Source of the DNA: Micromonospora echinofusca
GTDB taxonomy: Bacteria > Actinomycetota > Actinomycetes > Mycobacteriales > Micromonosporaceae
Reading direction: 5' to 3'
NCBI RefSeq assembly: GCF_900091445.1
Contig: NZ_LT607733.1
Location: 3,178,501-3,242,500 of the forward strand
Length of the DNA stretch: 64,000 nucleotides
Shown: in pieces, positions 9,513 through 17,316 of the stretch
Position numbering within the stretch: position 1 is the stretch's first letter
Layout: each line of letters opens with the position of its first letter
Notes under the pieces: generated by a model
The model's input: only the letters and a program-made list of their open reading frames with translations
The model's database searches: none
What the model was told of the DNA's origin: nothing
Translations under genes and position numbers: made by a program

Positions 9513-9617
9513 AGTGCCCTCCCCGGCGTCGGCGTCGCGGCGTGCAGTACCCCCGTGGTAGGTCCCTCATGCCCGGACACGGACGCACCCGGCGGCGGGA
9601 CCGCGCCGGTTCACCGG

Positions 9618-10718
9618 TCAGGGGCTCGCGGCGAGGAAGACGAAGGCGGCGAGCAGCACCAGGTGCACGCCGCCCTGGAGCACGGTGGCCCGGCCCGGCA
9701 CCACGGTCAGCACGCTCGTGACGACGGTGAGGGCGAGCAGGGTCACCTGGGTGCCGCCGAGACCGAGCAGCAGCGGGCCCTCCAACCAGATCGACGCGAG
9801 CGCTATCGCCGGGATGGTCAGCCCGATGCTGGCCATGGCCGAGCCCAGGGCCAGGTTCAGGCTGATCTGCACCCGGTCGCGGCGGGCGGCCCGGGCGGCG
9901 GCGAGCGTCTCGGGCAGCAGCACCAGCAGCGCGATGACCACCCCTACGAAGGACGGGGGCAGGTTCGCCCCGGCCACGGCCGACTCGATCGCCGGGGAGA
10001 CCGACTTGGCGTCGCCCACCACGGCGACCAGCGCCACCAGCAGCAGTCCCAGGCTGAGCAGGGCGGCCCGGTCGGACGGCGGCTCGGCGTGCCCCTCGGT
10101 GCCGAGCACCCGCCCCTGGCTGTTGACGGGCAGGAAGTAGTCGCGGTGGCGGCCGGTCTGCACCATGACGAACAGGCCGTAGAGGGCGAGCGAGACCACG
10201 GCGGCGAAGGCGAGCTGCGCCGGGGTGAACTGCGGTCCCGGCCGGCTGGTGGTGAAGGTCGGCACCACGAGGCTCAGCGCGGCGAGAGTGGTCACGGTGG
10301 CCAGCGCCCCGCCGGTGCCCTCGGAGTTGAACACCGCCACCCGTCGGCGCAGCGCCCCGATCAGCAGCGACAGCCCTAGGATGCCGTTGCAGGTGATCAT
10401 CACGGCGGCGAAGACGGTGTCGCGCGCGAGGGACTGCGTCTTCTCGCCACCGCTGATCATGAGCGTGACGATCAGGGCCACCTCGATGACGGTGACGGCC
10501 ACGGCGAGCACGAGCGAGCCGTACGGCTCCCCCACCTTGTGGGCCACCACCTCGGCGTGGTGCACGGCGGCCAGCACCGCGCCCGCCAGCAGCAGAGCCA
10601 CGACCACCACGACGGGACCGGAGAGGTCACGCCCCCAGGTCATGATCAAGACCAGGATCGCCAGCAGCGGGACGGACACGTTCCAGTCGGTCAGACGTGA
10701 GCGAAACGGCGCGGCCAT
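9618..10718 (-). CDS. chaA: Calcium/proton antiporter, ChaA/CaCA family
   Basis: A 366-residue inner-membrane cation antiporter with about eleven hydrophobic segments. The two internally homologous Na/Ca exchanger repeats are visible: GEPYGSLVLAVAVTVIEVAL in the first half and LLPETLAAARAARRDRVQ with NLALGSAMASIGL in the second. The conserved acidic residues (Glu in TVIEVAL and in LLPETLA) are those expected to bind Ca2+. ChaA proteins exchange Ca2+ (and Na+/K+) for protons. Start ATG 10718 gives the family N-terminus. It is a single gene with no obvious operon partner. Confidence 0.9.
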   Translation of the reverse strand: MAAPFRSRLTDWNVSVPLLAILVLIMTWGRDLSGPVVVVVALLLAGAVLAAVHHAEVVAHKVGEPYGSLVLAVAVTVIEVALIVTLMISGGEKTQSLARDTVFAAVMITCNGILGLSLLIGALRRRVAVFNSEGTGGALATVTTLAALSLVVPTFTTSRPGPQFTPAQLAFAAVVSLALYGLFVMVQTGRHRDYFLPVNSQGRVLGTEGHAEPPSDRAALLSLGLLLVALVAVVGDAKSVSPAIESAVAGANLPPSFVGVVIALLVLLPETLAAARAARRDRVQISLNLALGSAMASIGLTIPAIALASIWLEGPLLLGLGGTQVTLLALTVVTSVLTVVPGRATVLQGGVHLVLLAAFVFLAASP

Positions 10719-10805
10719 GCCCCAACCTTCGCAGAGCAGCCGGCCGGCTGAACACAGACCGACGCGACGGGGTGCGACCCGGGGCCACCGCCCCGGTCAG
10801 AGACG

Positions 10806-11108
10806 TCAGGTCGCGTCCGGCAGCCACACCTCGAGTACGGCGGGATCGGCGATCGCCTGCCGCACCTGCGTCCGCTCCGGCGCGGTCAGCGGCAGCGCCG
10901 CGAGTCGGGCGCCCCAGTCAGGCACCAGCTCCGGCTTCTCCAGCGCGAGCGACAGCTCGATCAACCCGGCCAGCGCCAACGCCTGCTCCACCCTCGGGTT
11001 CAGTGGGCCGGCAGGGACTTGCGCACGGGCACGACGCCGACCCCGGTCGGTGCCGCGCGGACCGGCCCGGGCAGGCGTAGGCTGGGGGCATCCCGGAAAC
11101 GACGGCAT
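10806..11108 (-). CDS. Small hypothetical protein
   Basis: Up to 100 residues. The first about 35 are Pro/Arg-rich and look like untranslated or non-conserved sequence. The last about 65 (from NPRVEQALALAGLIELSL to VLEVWLPDAT) are amphipathic and helical with normal amino-acid composition, so the coding part may begin later than the ATG at 11108. I do not recognise the family. It lies upstream of the antiporter on the same strand, 88 bases away. No function is proposed. Confidence 0.45.
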   Translation of the reverse strand: MPSFPGCPQPTPARAGPRGTDRGRRRARAQVPAGPLNPRVEQALALAGLIELSLALEKPELVPDWGARLAALPLTAPERTQVRQAIADPAVLEVWLPDAT

Positions 11109-11466
11109 CCCACTCCTGAGGGGCCCGCCACGCCGGCTCCGCCCGAGGGCACGCGACGTCCCGACCCGATCCGACGGTCATCCGGCCCGCCTCGATCACC
11201 GCGTCCTTCGCGGTGGCACGACGCACCATCTCCGGGAAGTCCCTCTCACCTGCCAGCGGCCGAGGGTGCCGTTGACCCGCGCGACGCTCGCGGTCGACAC
11301 CACGGTGACCGGCACCGCCCGTACCGCACCGCGAGGGCGCCCCGGAGCGGGGCAACCGACGATCCGACCGGGCGAGTCGGCGCACCGGACGTCCGCCCGG
11401 CGCAGGACGCGACCTTGACGCACGACCCCACCGCTACGCCGCGGTCACGGCGATGAGGAATCCGAC
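11109..11466. other. 358-bp region without a convincing gene
   Basis: Short open frames exist on both strands, but none has a ribosome site or recognisable composition. The last bases (GCGATGAGGAATCCGAC before ATG 11467) carry a weak ribosome site for the DUF5994 gene. I see no clear operator, hairpin or RNA element. Confidence 0.4.
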
Positions 11467-12267
11467 ATGACGCCACCGACCCACGCTCTCGATCTCCCAT
11501 CGCCGCCGTCGACGCCGCGCCTGCGGATCGAACCGACCCGCACCACGCGTACGCTGCTCGACGGCGGCTGGTGGCCCCGCTCGACGGATCCGCTCGCCGA
11601 GCTGCCCGGCCTCGTCCTCGCCATCGACCTGCTGCACGGGCCGATCGTCCGGCTGGTCCTCAACGCCGACGTCTGGGACGGCAACCCGCGCCGCCTGGCC
11701 GTCGACGGCAGGGTGGTGCGGGTCGGCTACTTCGCCAGCCAGCCCGCCACCCTGCTGACCGCGATCTGCCTCAACGACGACCGGGTCGACCTGCTGGTCG
11801 TCCCGCCGCAGACCCCGGTCGGCCTGGCCGAGGCGGCGATGGCGCTCGCCGTCACCGCCGGCAACCTGGTGCGTTCACCGAACCTGCTCGCCGCCGCGGG
11901 CACGACGTCCGCCGCGCGGACCGGCAGCGCCGACAGGCACACCTGGGAGGGCGAGGGCGGCCGTCTCCGCACCGACCCCGACGCCCCTTCCCGCCCGGCC
12001 GACGCCGGACCGGCCGGGATGCCCGCCCCGACAGCGCCCCCCAGGCAGCGGCGCACCGGCGACCTTCCCACCATCACCACCAAGGAGCAGACCATGACAG
12101 TTTCCCGGCACACGATCGTCGCCGCGCTGCGTCGGCGCGACCAGCACACCAGGGCCGACTGGGTCGAACGGGAACTGCCGGCGCAGGTCGACACCACCCG
12201 GCACGCCGGGCTGCTCGCGACCCTGCGTCTCGACCTCGCCGAACTGGACGGGTCGACGACACGGTGA
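11467..12267 (+). CDS. DUF5994 family protein with C-terminal extension
   Basis: A 266-residue frame. Residues about 18-140 match the actinobacterial DUF5994 pattern: RTLLDGGWWPRSTDPLAEL, then HGPIVRLVLNADVWD, then VRVGYFASQPATLLTAI. The biochemical role is unknown. A Pro/Arg/Ala-rich linker (about 141-209) joins this to a helical C-terminal piece that starts at an internal Met (12094) with its own strong ribosome site, so the frame may be two genes that have lost the intervening stop. The stop overlaps the glycosyltransferase start by 4 bases, tying it to the glycan operon. Confidence 0.75.
   Translation: MTPPTHALDLPSPPSTPRLRIEPTRTTRTLLDGGWWPRSTDPLAELPGLVLAIDLLHGPIVRLVLNADVWDGNPRRLAVDGRVVRVGYFASQPATLLTAICLNDDRVDLLVVPPQTPVGLAEAAMALAVTAGNLVRSPNLLAAAGTTSAARTGSADRHTWEGEGGRLRTDPDAPSRPADAGPAGMPAPTAPPRQRRTGDLPTITTKEQTMTVSRHTIVAALRRRDQHTRADWVERELPAQVDTTRHAGLLATLRLDLAELDGSTTR
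12094..12267 (+). CDS. Possible independently translated small helical protein nested in the DUF5994 frame
   Basis: The in-frame ATG at 12094 is preceded by AAGGAGCAGACC, a textbook ribosome site with good spacing. It would give a 57-residue Arg/Ala/Leu-rich helical protein (MTVSRHTIVAALRRRDQ to LDLAELDG). In many genomes such a unit would be a separate gene. Here no stop separates it from DUF5994, so both a fusion and an internal product are possible. No function is known to me. Confidence 0.4.
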   Translation: MTVSRHTIVAALRRRDQHTRADWVERELPAQVDTTRHAGLLATLRLDLAELDGSTTR

Positions 12268-13277
12268 GAGTGGCCCTGCTGGGCCCGGTGGCCTGGCGGA
12301 CGCCGCCGCGCCACTACGGCCCGTGGGAACAGGTGACCGGCCTCCTGGCCGAAGGCCTCGTCGCGCGGGGTGTGGACGTGACGCTCTTCGCCACGTTGGA
12401 TTCGCTCACCTCCGCCGCCCTGGACGGGGTGTGCCCGCGCGGCTACGCCGAGGATCAGGGCATGGACGGACGGGTCTGGGAGGCGATGCACGTCTCCCAC
12501 GCGTTGGCCCGCTCCGCCGAGTTCGACCTCGTGCACAGTCACCTGGACTGGCTGCCGCTGGCCTTCGCCGCGCACTGCGACGCCCCGCTGCTGACCACCG
12601 TGCACGGCTTCTCCGGGGTGGGGATCCTGCCGGCGTACGAGAAGGGCCGCTCGGCATACGTCTCCATCTCCGACGCCGACCGGGTCCGTGGGCTCGACTA
12701 CCTCGCCACCGTGTACCACGGGGTCGACCTGGACGGGCTGCCGTTCACCCCCGATCCCGGCCCCGGCCTGGTGGCTTTCGGTCGGATCCACCCCGACAAG
12801 GGCACCCACACCGCCATCGAGATCGCCCGGCGGGCCGGCCGGCCGCTGACCATCTGCGGCATCGTGCAGGACGAGCGGTACTTCAGCGAGGAGGTGGCGC
12901 CGCACGTCGACGGCGAGCGGGTCACCTTCCTCGGCGCCGTGGGCCCACGCCGCCGCGCCGAGGTCCTGGGCGGCGCCGCCGCCCTGCTGCACCCCGTCGC
13001 CTTCGACGAACCGTTCGGCCTGTCGGTGGTGGAGTCGATGGCGTGCGGGACACCGGTCGTGGCGTACGCCCGTGGGTCGATGCCCGAGGTGGTCGACGAC
13101 GGGGTGACGGGGCTGCTCGTGCGGACCGCCGAGCAGGCCGTCGAGGCGGTCGGTCGGGTGACGTCGATCGACCGCGCCGCCTGCCGGGCCCGGGCCCGGC
13201 AGCGCTTCGGCGCCGACCGGATGGTCACCGACTACCTCGCCGTCTACGACGACCTCGCCCGTCGCCCCGAACGCTGA
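12264..13277 (+). CDS. Glycosyltransferase family 4 (GT-B)
   Basis: A 337-residue GT4 enzyme read from the GTG at 12264, which overlaps the previous stop (GTGA). The N-terminal domain has YGPWEQVTGLLAEGLVARG, the acceptor-side glycine loop, and HSHLDWLPLAFA. The C-terminal domain has VAFGRIHPDKGTHTAIEIA and the nucleotide-sugar motif AFDEPFGLSVVESMACGTPV with the E-x7-E pair. Retaining chemistry with a nucleotide-sugar donor is expected. It is the first of four glycan genes. Mannose is a reasonable donor guess because of the GH130-like last gene, but this is inference. Confidence 0.9.
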   Translation: MRVALLGPVAWRTPPRHYGPWEQVTGLLAEGLVARGVDVTLFATLDSLTSAALDGVCPRGYAEDQGMDGRVWEAMHVSHALARSAEFDLVHSHLDWLPLAFAAHCDAPLLTTVHGFSGVGILPAYEKGRSAYVSISDADRVRGLDYLATVYHGVDLDGLPFTPDPGPGLVAFGRIHPDKGTHTAIEIARRAGRPLTICGIVQDERYFSEEVAPHVDGERVTFLGAVGPRRRAEVLGGAAALLHPVAFDEPFGLSVVESMACGTPVVAYARGSMPEVVDDGVTGLLVRTAEQAVEAVGRVTSIDRAACRARARQRFGADRMVTDYLAVYDDLARRPER

Positions 13278-13473
13278 CGTCCTCCACGCGCCCAGGTCCA
13301 CCACAAGTCCGGCTCCCACTCGACCCCGGTTCGCCGCCGGCCCCACCCCGCTGACGCGGCGGTCGCCGGTGAACCCGTCCGTCGGCCGTCCACGTCGGCC
13401 GACGCGCGCCGTTACCTCGTGAGGCCCGCCCCGTCCCTCGGTGGCGGCCGACAACCGGAAGGCACGGCACCCG

Positions 13474-14613
13474 ATGTCCACCCGTTACGGCTTCCTGAGC
13501 ACCCACCCGCCGACCCGGTGCGGGCTGGCCACCTTCAACTCGGCCCTCGCCGCCCATCTCACCGCCGGCGGACCGCCCGGCGGCGTCGTACGGGTCACCG
13601 CCCCCGGCGACGCCCCGCGCCCGGAACCGGGCGTCGTGCACACCTGGTCCGCGCGGAACGCGGCCGGCTGGCGGGGCGCCGCCGCGGCGCTCAACGCCTT
13701 CGACGTGGCCGTCGTGCAGCACGAGTACGGCATCTACCCGGGACCCGACGGCGAGGACGTCCTGCCGGTGCTGCGGCGGCTCACCGTGCCGAGCATCGTG
13801 GTCCTGCACACCGTGCTCCGTCAGCCCTCGGCCCGGCAGAAGACGCTGCTGGAGCAGATCGTGGCCGCCGCCGGCGCGGTCGTCACGATGACCGGCACCG
13901 CCCACGACCGGCTGCTCGTCGGCTACGCCGTCGACCCCGCGAAGGTGTCGGTGATCCCGCACGGCGCCGCCGATCCCGTGGGCGCGCCCACCCTGCGGCG
14001 CACCCGCCCGCACCTGCTCACCTGGGGACTGCTCGGGCCGGGCAAGGGGATCGAGTGGGCGTTGCGGGCGCTGGCCCGGTTGCAGGACCTGGACCCGACC
14101 CCCACGTACACCGTCGCCGGCCGGACCCATCCGAAGGTGATCGAGCACCAGGGCGAGGCGTACCGGGCCGGCCTGCACCGCCTCGGCGCCGAGCTCGGCG
14201 TCGCGCACGGCGTGGATTACCAGGCCGCGTACCAGGACCAGGCCACGCTCGGCGCGCTGATCCGCTCCGCCGACGTGGTCGTGCTGCCCTACGACTCGAC
14301 CGAACAGGTGACCTCCGGCGTCCTGACCGAAGCGGTGGCCGCTGGCGTCCCCGTCGTCGCCACGCCCTTCCCGCACGCCGTCGAGCTGCTCACCGGCGGC
14401 CCCGGGCTGGTCGTACCCCATCGGGACCCGGCGGCACTGGCGGGCGCGATCCGGCGGATCCTCACCGAACCCGGCCTGTCCGCGAGCCTCGCCGGTCGCT
14501 CCCGACCGATCGCGGCGGACCTGCGCTGGCCGTCGGTGGCGGCGCGGTACGAGGCCCTCGCCGGGCGGCTCGTCGCCGGCCGGTCGCCCACCGTGACCCC
14601 GGCAGCTGCGTGA
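13474..14613 (+). CDS. Glycosyltransferase (GT-B, GT4-like)
   Basis: A 379-residue second glycosyltransferase. ATG 13474 is preferred over the in-frame GTG at 13441 because it gives the natural start of the first strand (MSTRYGFLSTHPPTRCGLA) and has GGAAGG upstream. Features include VVQHEYGIY in the N-domain, LLTWGLLGPGKGIEWAL at the hinge, and in the C-domain VVLPYDSTEQVTSGVLTEA followed by AAGVPVVATPFPHA, the donor site. The 196-bp gap before it may hold a second promoter, but nothing specific is seen. The stop overlaps the next GTG start. Confidence 0.88.
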   Translation: MSTRYGFLSTHPPTRCGLATFNSALAAHLTAGGPPGGVVRVTAPGDAPRPEPGVVHTWSARNAAGWRGAAAALNAFDVAVVQHEYGIYPGPDGEDVLPVLRRLTVPSIVVLHTVLRQPSARQKTLLEQIVAAAGAVVTMTGTAHDRLLVGYAVDPAKVSVIPHGAADPVGAPTLRRTRPHLLTWGLLGPGKGIEWALRALARLQDLDPTPTYTVAGRTHPKVIEHQGEAYRAGLHRLGAELGVAHGVDYQAAYQDQATLGALIRSADVVVLPYDSTEQVTSGVLTEAVAAGVPVVATPFPHAVELLTGGPGLVVPHRDPAALAGAIRRILTEPGLSASLAGRSRPIAADLRWPSVAARYEALAGRLVAGRSPTVTPAAA

Positions 14614-15647
14614 CCACGTCGGGCGACCGGTCCGGCGCCGGCATGCCGGTACCCGCGCCGAGCTTCACCCACCTGGCCCGGCTCAGTGACGACACCGGCC
14701 TCTTCGAGCACGCCCGGCACGCCATCGTCCGTCGGGAACACGGCTACTGCACCGACGACGTCGCCCGGGGTCTGCTGGTCGCCAGCCGGGAGCCGGAACC
14801 GTCGGCGCAGGTGCTCGGGCTGGCCGAGTGCTACCTGGCCTTCCTCACCCACGCCCAGGACGGTCGCGGCGCCTTCCACAACCGCCTCGGCCACGACCGG
14901 CGCTGGACCGACCAGCCCGGTCTCGGTGACTGGTGGGGGCGGGCGCTGTGGGGGCTGGGGACGGCCGCCGCCCGCAACCCCGCCGACTGGATCCGCACCG
15001 AGGCGCTCGTGGCCTTCAGCCGCGGCGCGGCCCGGCGGTCGGCCGCGCCGCACGCCATGGCCTTCGCCGGGCTGGGCGCCGCCGAGGTGCTGCGCCGCCA
15101 CCCCGGGCACGCCGTGGCGGGGGCGCTGCTCGACGACGCCGCCGGGGCGGTCGGTGCCGCCGACCCCGATCCGCGCTGGCCGTGGCCGCAGCAGCGGCTC
15201 AGCTATGCCAGCGCCGCCCTCGCGGAGGTCGTCATCGCCGCCGGCCACCTGCGCGGGAACGCCGCACTGCTCGCCGACGGGCTGCGGATGTTGACCTGGC
15301 TGTGCGAGGTGCAGGTGCGCGACGGGCGGCTCTCGGTCGTACCCGTCGGCGGCTGGCGGCGCGACGGAGCCCGTCCGCGGCACGACCAACAGCCCATCGA
15401 GGTCGCCGCCCTCGCCGACGCGTGCGCGACCGCCGCCACGATCACCGGCGACCCGGCCTGGCGGATCGCGCTCGGGCGGGCCGTCGGATGGTTCCTGGGT
15501 CACAACGACCTCGGCATGGCCATGTGGGACCCGGCGACCGGCGGCGGCTACGACGGGCTCACCCCGCACGGCCCCAACTTCAACCAGGGCGCCGAGTCGA
15601 CCCTGGCGCTGATCTCCACCCTCCAGCACGCCCGGCAGCGGTCGTGA
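14610..15647 (+). CDS. (alpha/alpha)6-toroid glycan protein, associated with GT4/GH130
   Basis: A 345-residue cytosolic protein starting at a GTG that overlaps the upstream stop. It shows repeating helical hairpins rich in Trp and His (HGYCTDDVARGLLV, DWWGRALWGLGTAAARNP, FNQGAESTLALISTLQHAR), the look of six-hairpin glycosidase-like toroids. I cannot assign catalytic acids with confidence. Proteins of this type sit next to GT4 and GH130 genes, often annotated as glycosyltransferases without evidence. A role in binding, trimming or measuring the same glycan is inferred from the four-gene arrangement. Confidence 0.7.
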   Translation: MTTSGDRSGAGMPVPAPSFTHLARLSDDTGLFEHARHAIVRREHGYCTDDVARGLLVASREPEPSAQVLGLAECYLAFLTHAQDGRGAFHNRLGHDRRWTDQPGLGDWWGRALWGLGTAAARNPADWIRTEALVAFSRGAARRSAAPHAMAFAGLGAAEVLRRHPGHAVAGALLDDAAGAVGAADPDPRWPWPQQRLSYASAALAEVVIAAGHLRGNAALLADGLRMLTWLCEVQVRDGRLSVVPVGGWRRDGARPRHDQQPIEVAALADACATAATITGDPAWRIALGRAVGWFLGHNDLGMAMWDPATGGGYDGLTPHGPNFNQGAESTLALISTLQHARQRS

Positions 15648-17122
15648 CCGGGATCCTGGCCACCCGCCAGAGCCGCACGCTCGCTCCCGATCCCCGGCGG
15701 GTCGTCGTCAAGCTCTTCGTCCCGGGAGAGGACGCCGCGGTCGCGCACACCCGCGCGCACGACCTCGTCGACCGGATCGCGAGCCTCGACCCGGACCAGA
15801 CGCGGCTCCTGCTCCGGCGGACCCTGCGCGACTTCGGCGACCGGCACCGCGACCTGGAGGGCACCTTCCGGCACCACTACGAGCTCGTCCGGCACCGGGT
15901 CGAACGCAGCCGGCAGCTCTCCCCCACCGCGCGGCTGCTGGTCGGCGCCTACTTCAGCCACGAGTACGCCGTCGAGGCCGCGGCGCTGTGCAATCCGTCC
16001 ATGGTGGCCCATCCCGACCAGTCCGGGCTGCGCCCGGGGCAGCTGCGGGTGGCGGTCAGCCTGCGCCAGATCGGAGAGGGTCACCTCTCCTCCATCGGGT
16101 TCGCCAGCGCCGTGCTGGGGCCCGGGAGCCGCCTCGCCGTGGGAAGACGGTCGGGACCGCTGGTGAGCGGCCGGCGCAGCCACGTCCACCACCGACGGGA
16201 CCTGCTCGCCGCCGGGCTACGCGAGGAGGGCTGGGACAACGAGGTCTGCGCCACCGTGCTGGCGGCCCTGCCGGAGCGGTACGACGAGGCCGGCCTGGAA
16301 CGGACACTGGCCGCGCTGCCACCCGATCTGCTGTACCGCCATACCACCACGGACACCCTGGAGCAGCTGCGCCGGCTCTCCGCGGCCAGCTACGCCGTCG
16401 CCTTCCCGGCCGACACCCTCCTGCACGAGCGGGTGCTCTGGCCGGCCACCGCGGCGGAGAGCAGCGGCATGGAGGACGCCCGCTTCGTCAGGTTCGTCGA
16501 CGACGCCGGCACCCCGACGTACCAGGCGACGTACACCGCGTACGACGGTCGACGCATCGCCGCCCGGAGGTTGGCCAGCGACGATCTGACCCGGTTCCGG
16601 ATCGACCCGATGCGCGGGCCGGGCGCCCGGAACAAGGGGATGGCGCTCTTTCCCCGGACCGTCGACGGTCGGCACCTGGCGCTCTGCCGCTCCGACGGCG
16701 AGACCATCGGCCTGACCGTCCTGGCCGACGACGGGACCTGGCAGGCGCCGGTGCCACTGCACGGGCCGCGCCGCGGCTGGGAGCTCATCCAGGTCGGCAA
16801 CTGCGGATCGCCCGTCGAGACGGCGTCGGGCTGGCTGGTGCTCACCCACGGCGTCGGGCCGATGCGCCGCTACGCCATCGGGGCCCTGCTGCTCGACCTG
16901 CACCGGCCGGAGCGGGTGCTCGCGGAACTGCCCGGGCCGCTGCTGGCCCCCGACGACACCGAGCGCGAAGGATACGTGCCGAACGTCGTCTACTCCTGCG
17001 GCGGCCTGCTCCACGACGGGCTGCTCTGGCTGCCGTACGGGGCCAGCGACGCCCGGGTCGGCTTCGCCACCGTACCCCTCGACGCGCTCGTCGAGGCGAT
17101 GGTCGACCACCGCTCCGGCTGA
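15644..17122 (+). CDS. GH130/GT108-like beta-mannoside phosphorylase or glycosyltransferase
   Basis: A 492-residue protein translated from a GTG overlapping the toroid gene stop. The first about 150 residues are helical (SLDPDQTRLLLRRTLRDFG). The rest is a five-bladed propeller of the GH130 superfamily with SLRQIGEGHLSSIGF, SSGMEDARFVRFVD, RNKGMALFPR, WELIQVGNCGSPVETASGW and EGYVPNVVYSCGG. GH130 enzymes phosphorolyse beta-mannosides, and the related GT108 group both makes and degrades beta-mannan. With two GT4 genes upstream, an intracellular storage or surface mannoside is plausible (inference). A strong terminator follows at 17205. Confidence 0.8.
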   Translation: MTGILATRQSRTLAPDPRRVVVKLFVPGEDAAVAHTRAHDLVDRIASLDPDQTRLLLRRTLRDFGDRHRDLEGTFRHHYELVRHRVERSRQLSPTARLLVGAYFSHEYAVEAAALCNPSMVAHPDQSGLRPGQLRVAVSLRQIGEGHLSSIGFASAVLGPGSRLAVGRRSGPLVSGRRSHVHHRRDLLAAGLREEGWDNEVCATVLAALPERYDEAGLERTLAALPPDLLYRHTTTDTLEQLRRLSAASYAVAFPADTLLHERVLWPATAAESSGMEDARFVRFVDDAGTPTYQATYTAYDGRRIAARRLASDDLTRFRIDPMRGPGARNKGMALFPRTVDGRHLALCRSDGETIGLTVLADDGTWQAPVPLHGPRRGWELIQVGNCGSPVETASGWLVLTHGVGPMRRYAIGALLLDLHRPERVLAELPGPLLAPDDTEREGYVPNVVYSCGGLLHDGLLWLPYGASDARVGFATVPLDALVEAMVDHRSG

Positions 17123-17204
17123 GAGCCCGGCGGGCGCGGCACCGCCCGACGGACCTGCCGGCCGGGGACCTCATCGACCTCGGGCCGGTCGATCTCACGA
17201 AGCC

Positions 17205-17245
17205 GTCACCCGACGGCACCTTTGTGGAAGGTGCCGTCGGGTGAC
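17205..17245 (+). terminator. 18-bp-stem terminator of the glycan operon
   Basis: Perfect arms GTCACCCGACGGCACCTT and AAGGTGCCGTCGGGTGAC flank a 5-base loop, starting 82 bases after the GH130-like stop. It is one of the longest perfect stems in the window. Confidence 0.85.
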
Positions 17246-17269
17246 GGAAGACTCGTGCCCTAGCGGTGC

Positions 17270-17304
17270 GGGCCCCGGCGGCCGATGACCGGCCGCCGGG
17301 GCCC
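17270..17304 (-). terminator. Terminator downstream of the ice-binding-like gene
   Basis: Arms GGGCCCCGGCGGCC and GGCCGCCGGGGCCC pair perfectly around 7 bases. On the minus strand it begins 13 bases after the stop at 17317. With the hairpin at 17205 it separates two convergent units. Confidence 0.8.
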
Positions 17305-17316
17305 ACCCCGTCAGGC

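Noticed and set aside
11196..11423. A 75-codon minus-strand frame between the small hypothetical and DUF5994 genes
   Set aside because: No ribosome site, Arg/Pro/Val-rich composition and no recognisable motif. Treated as non-coding.
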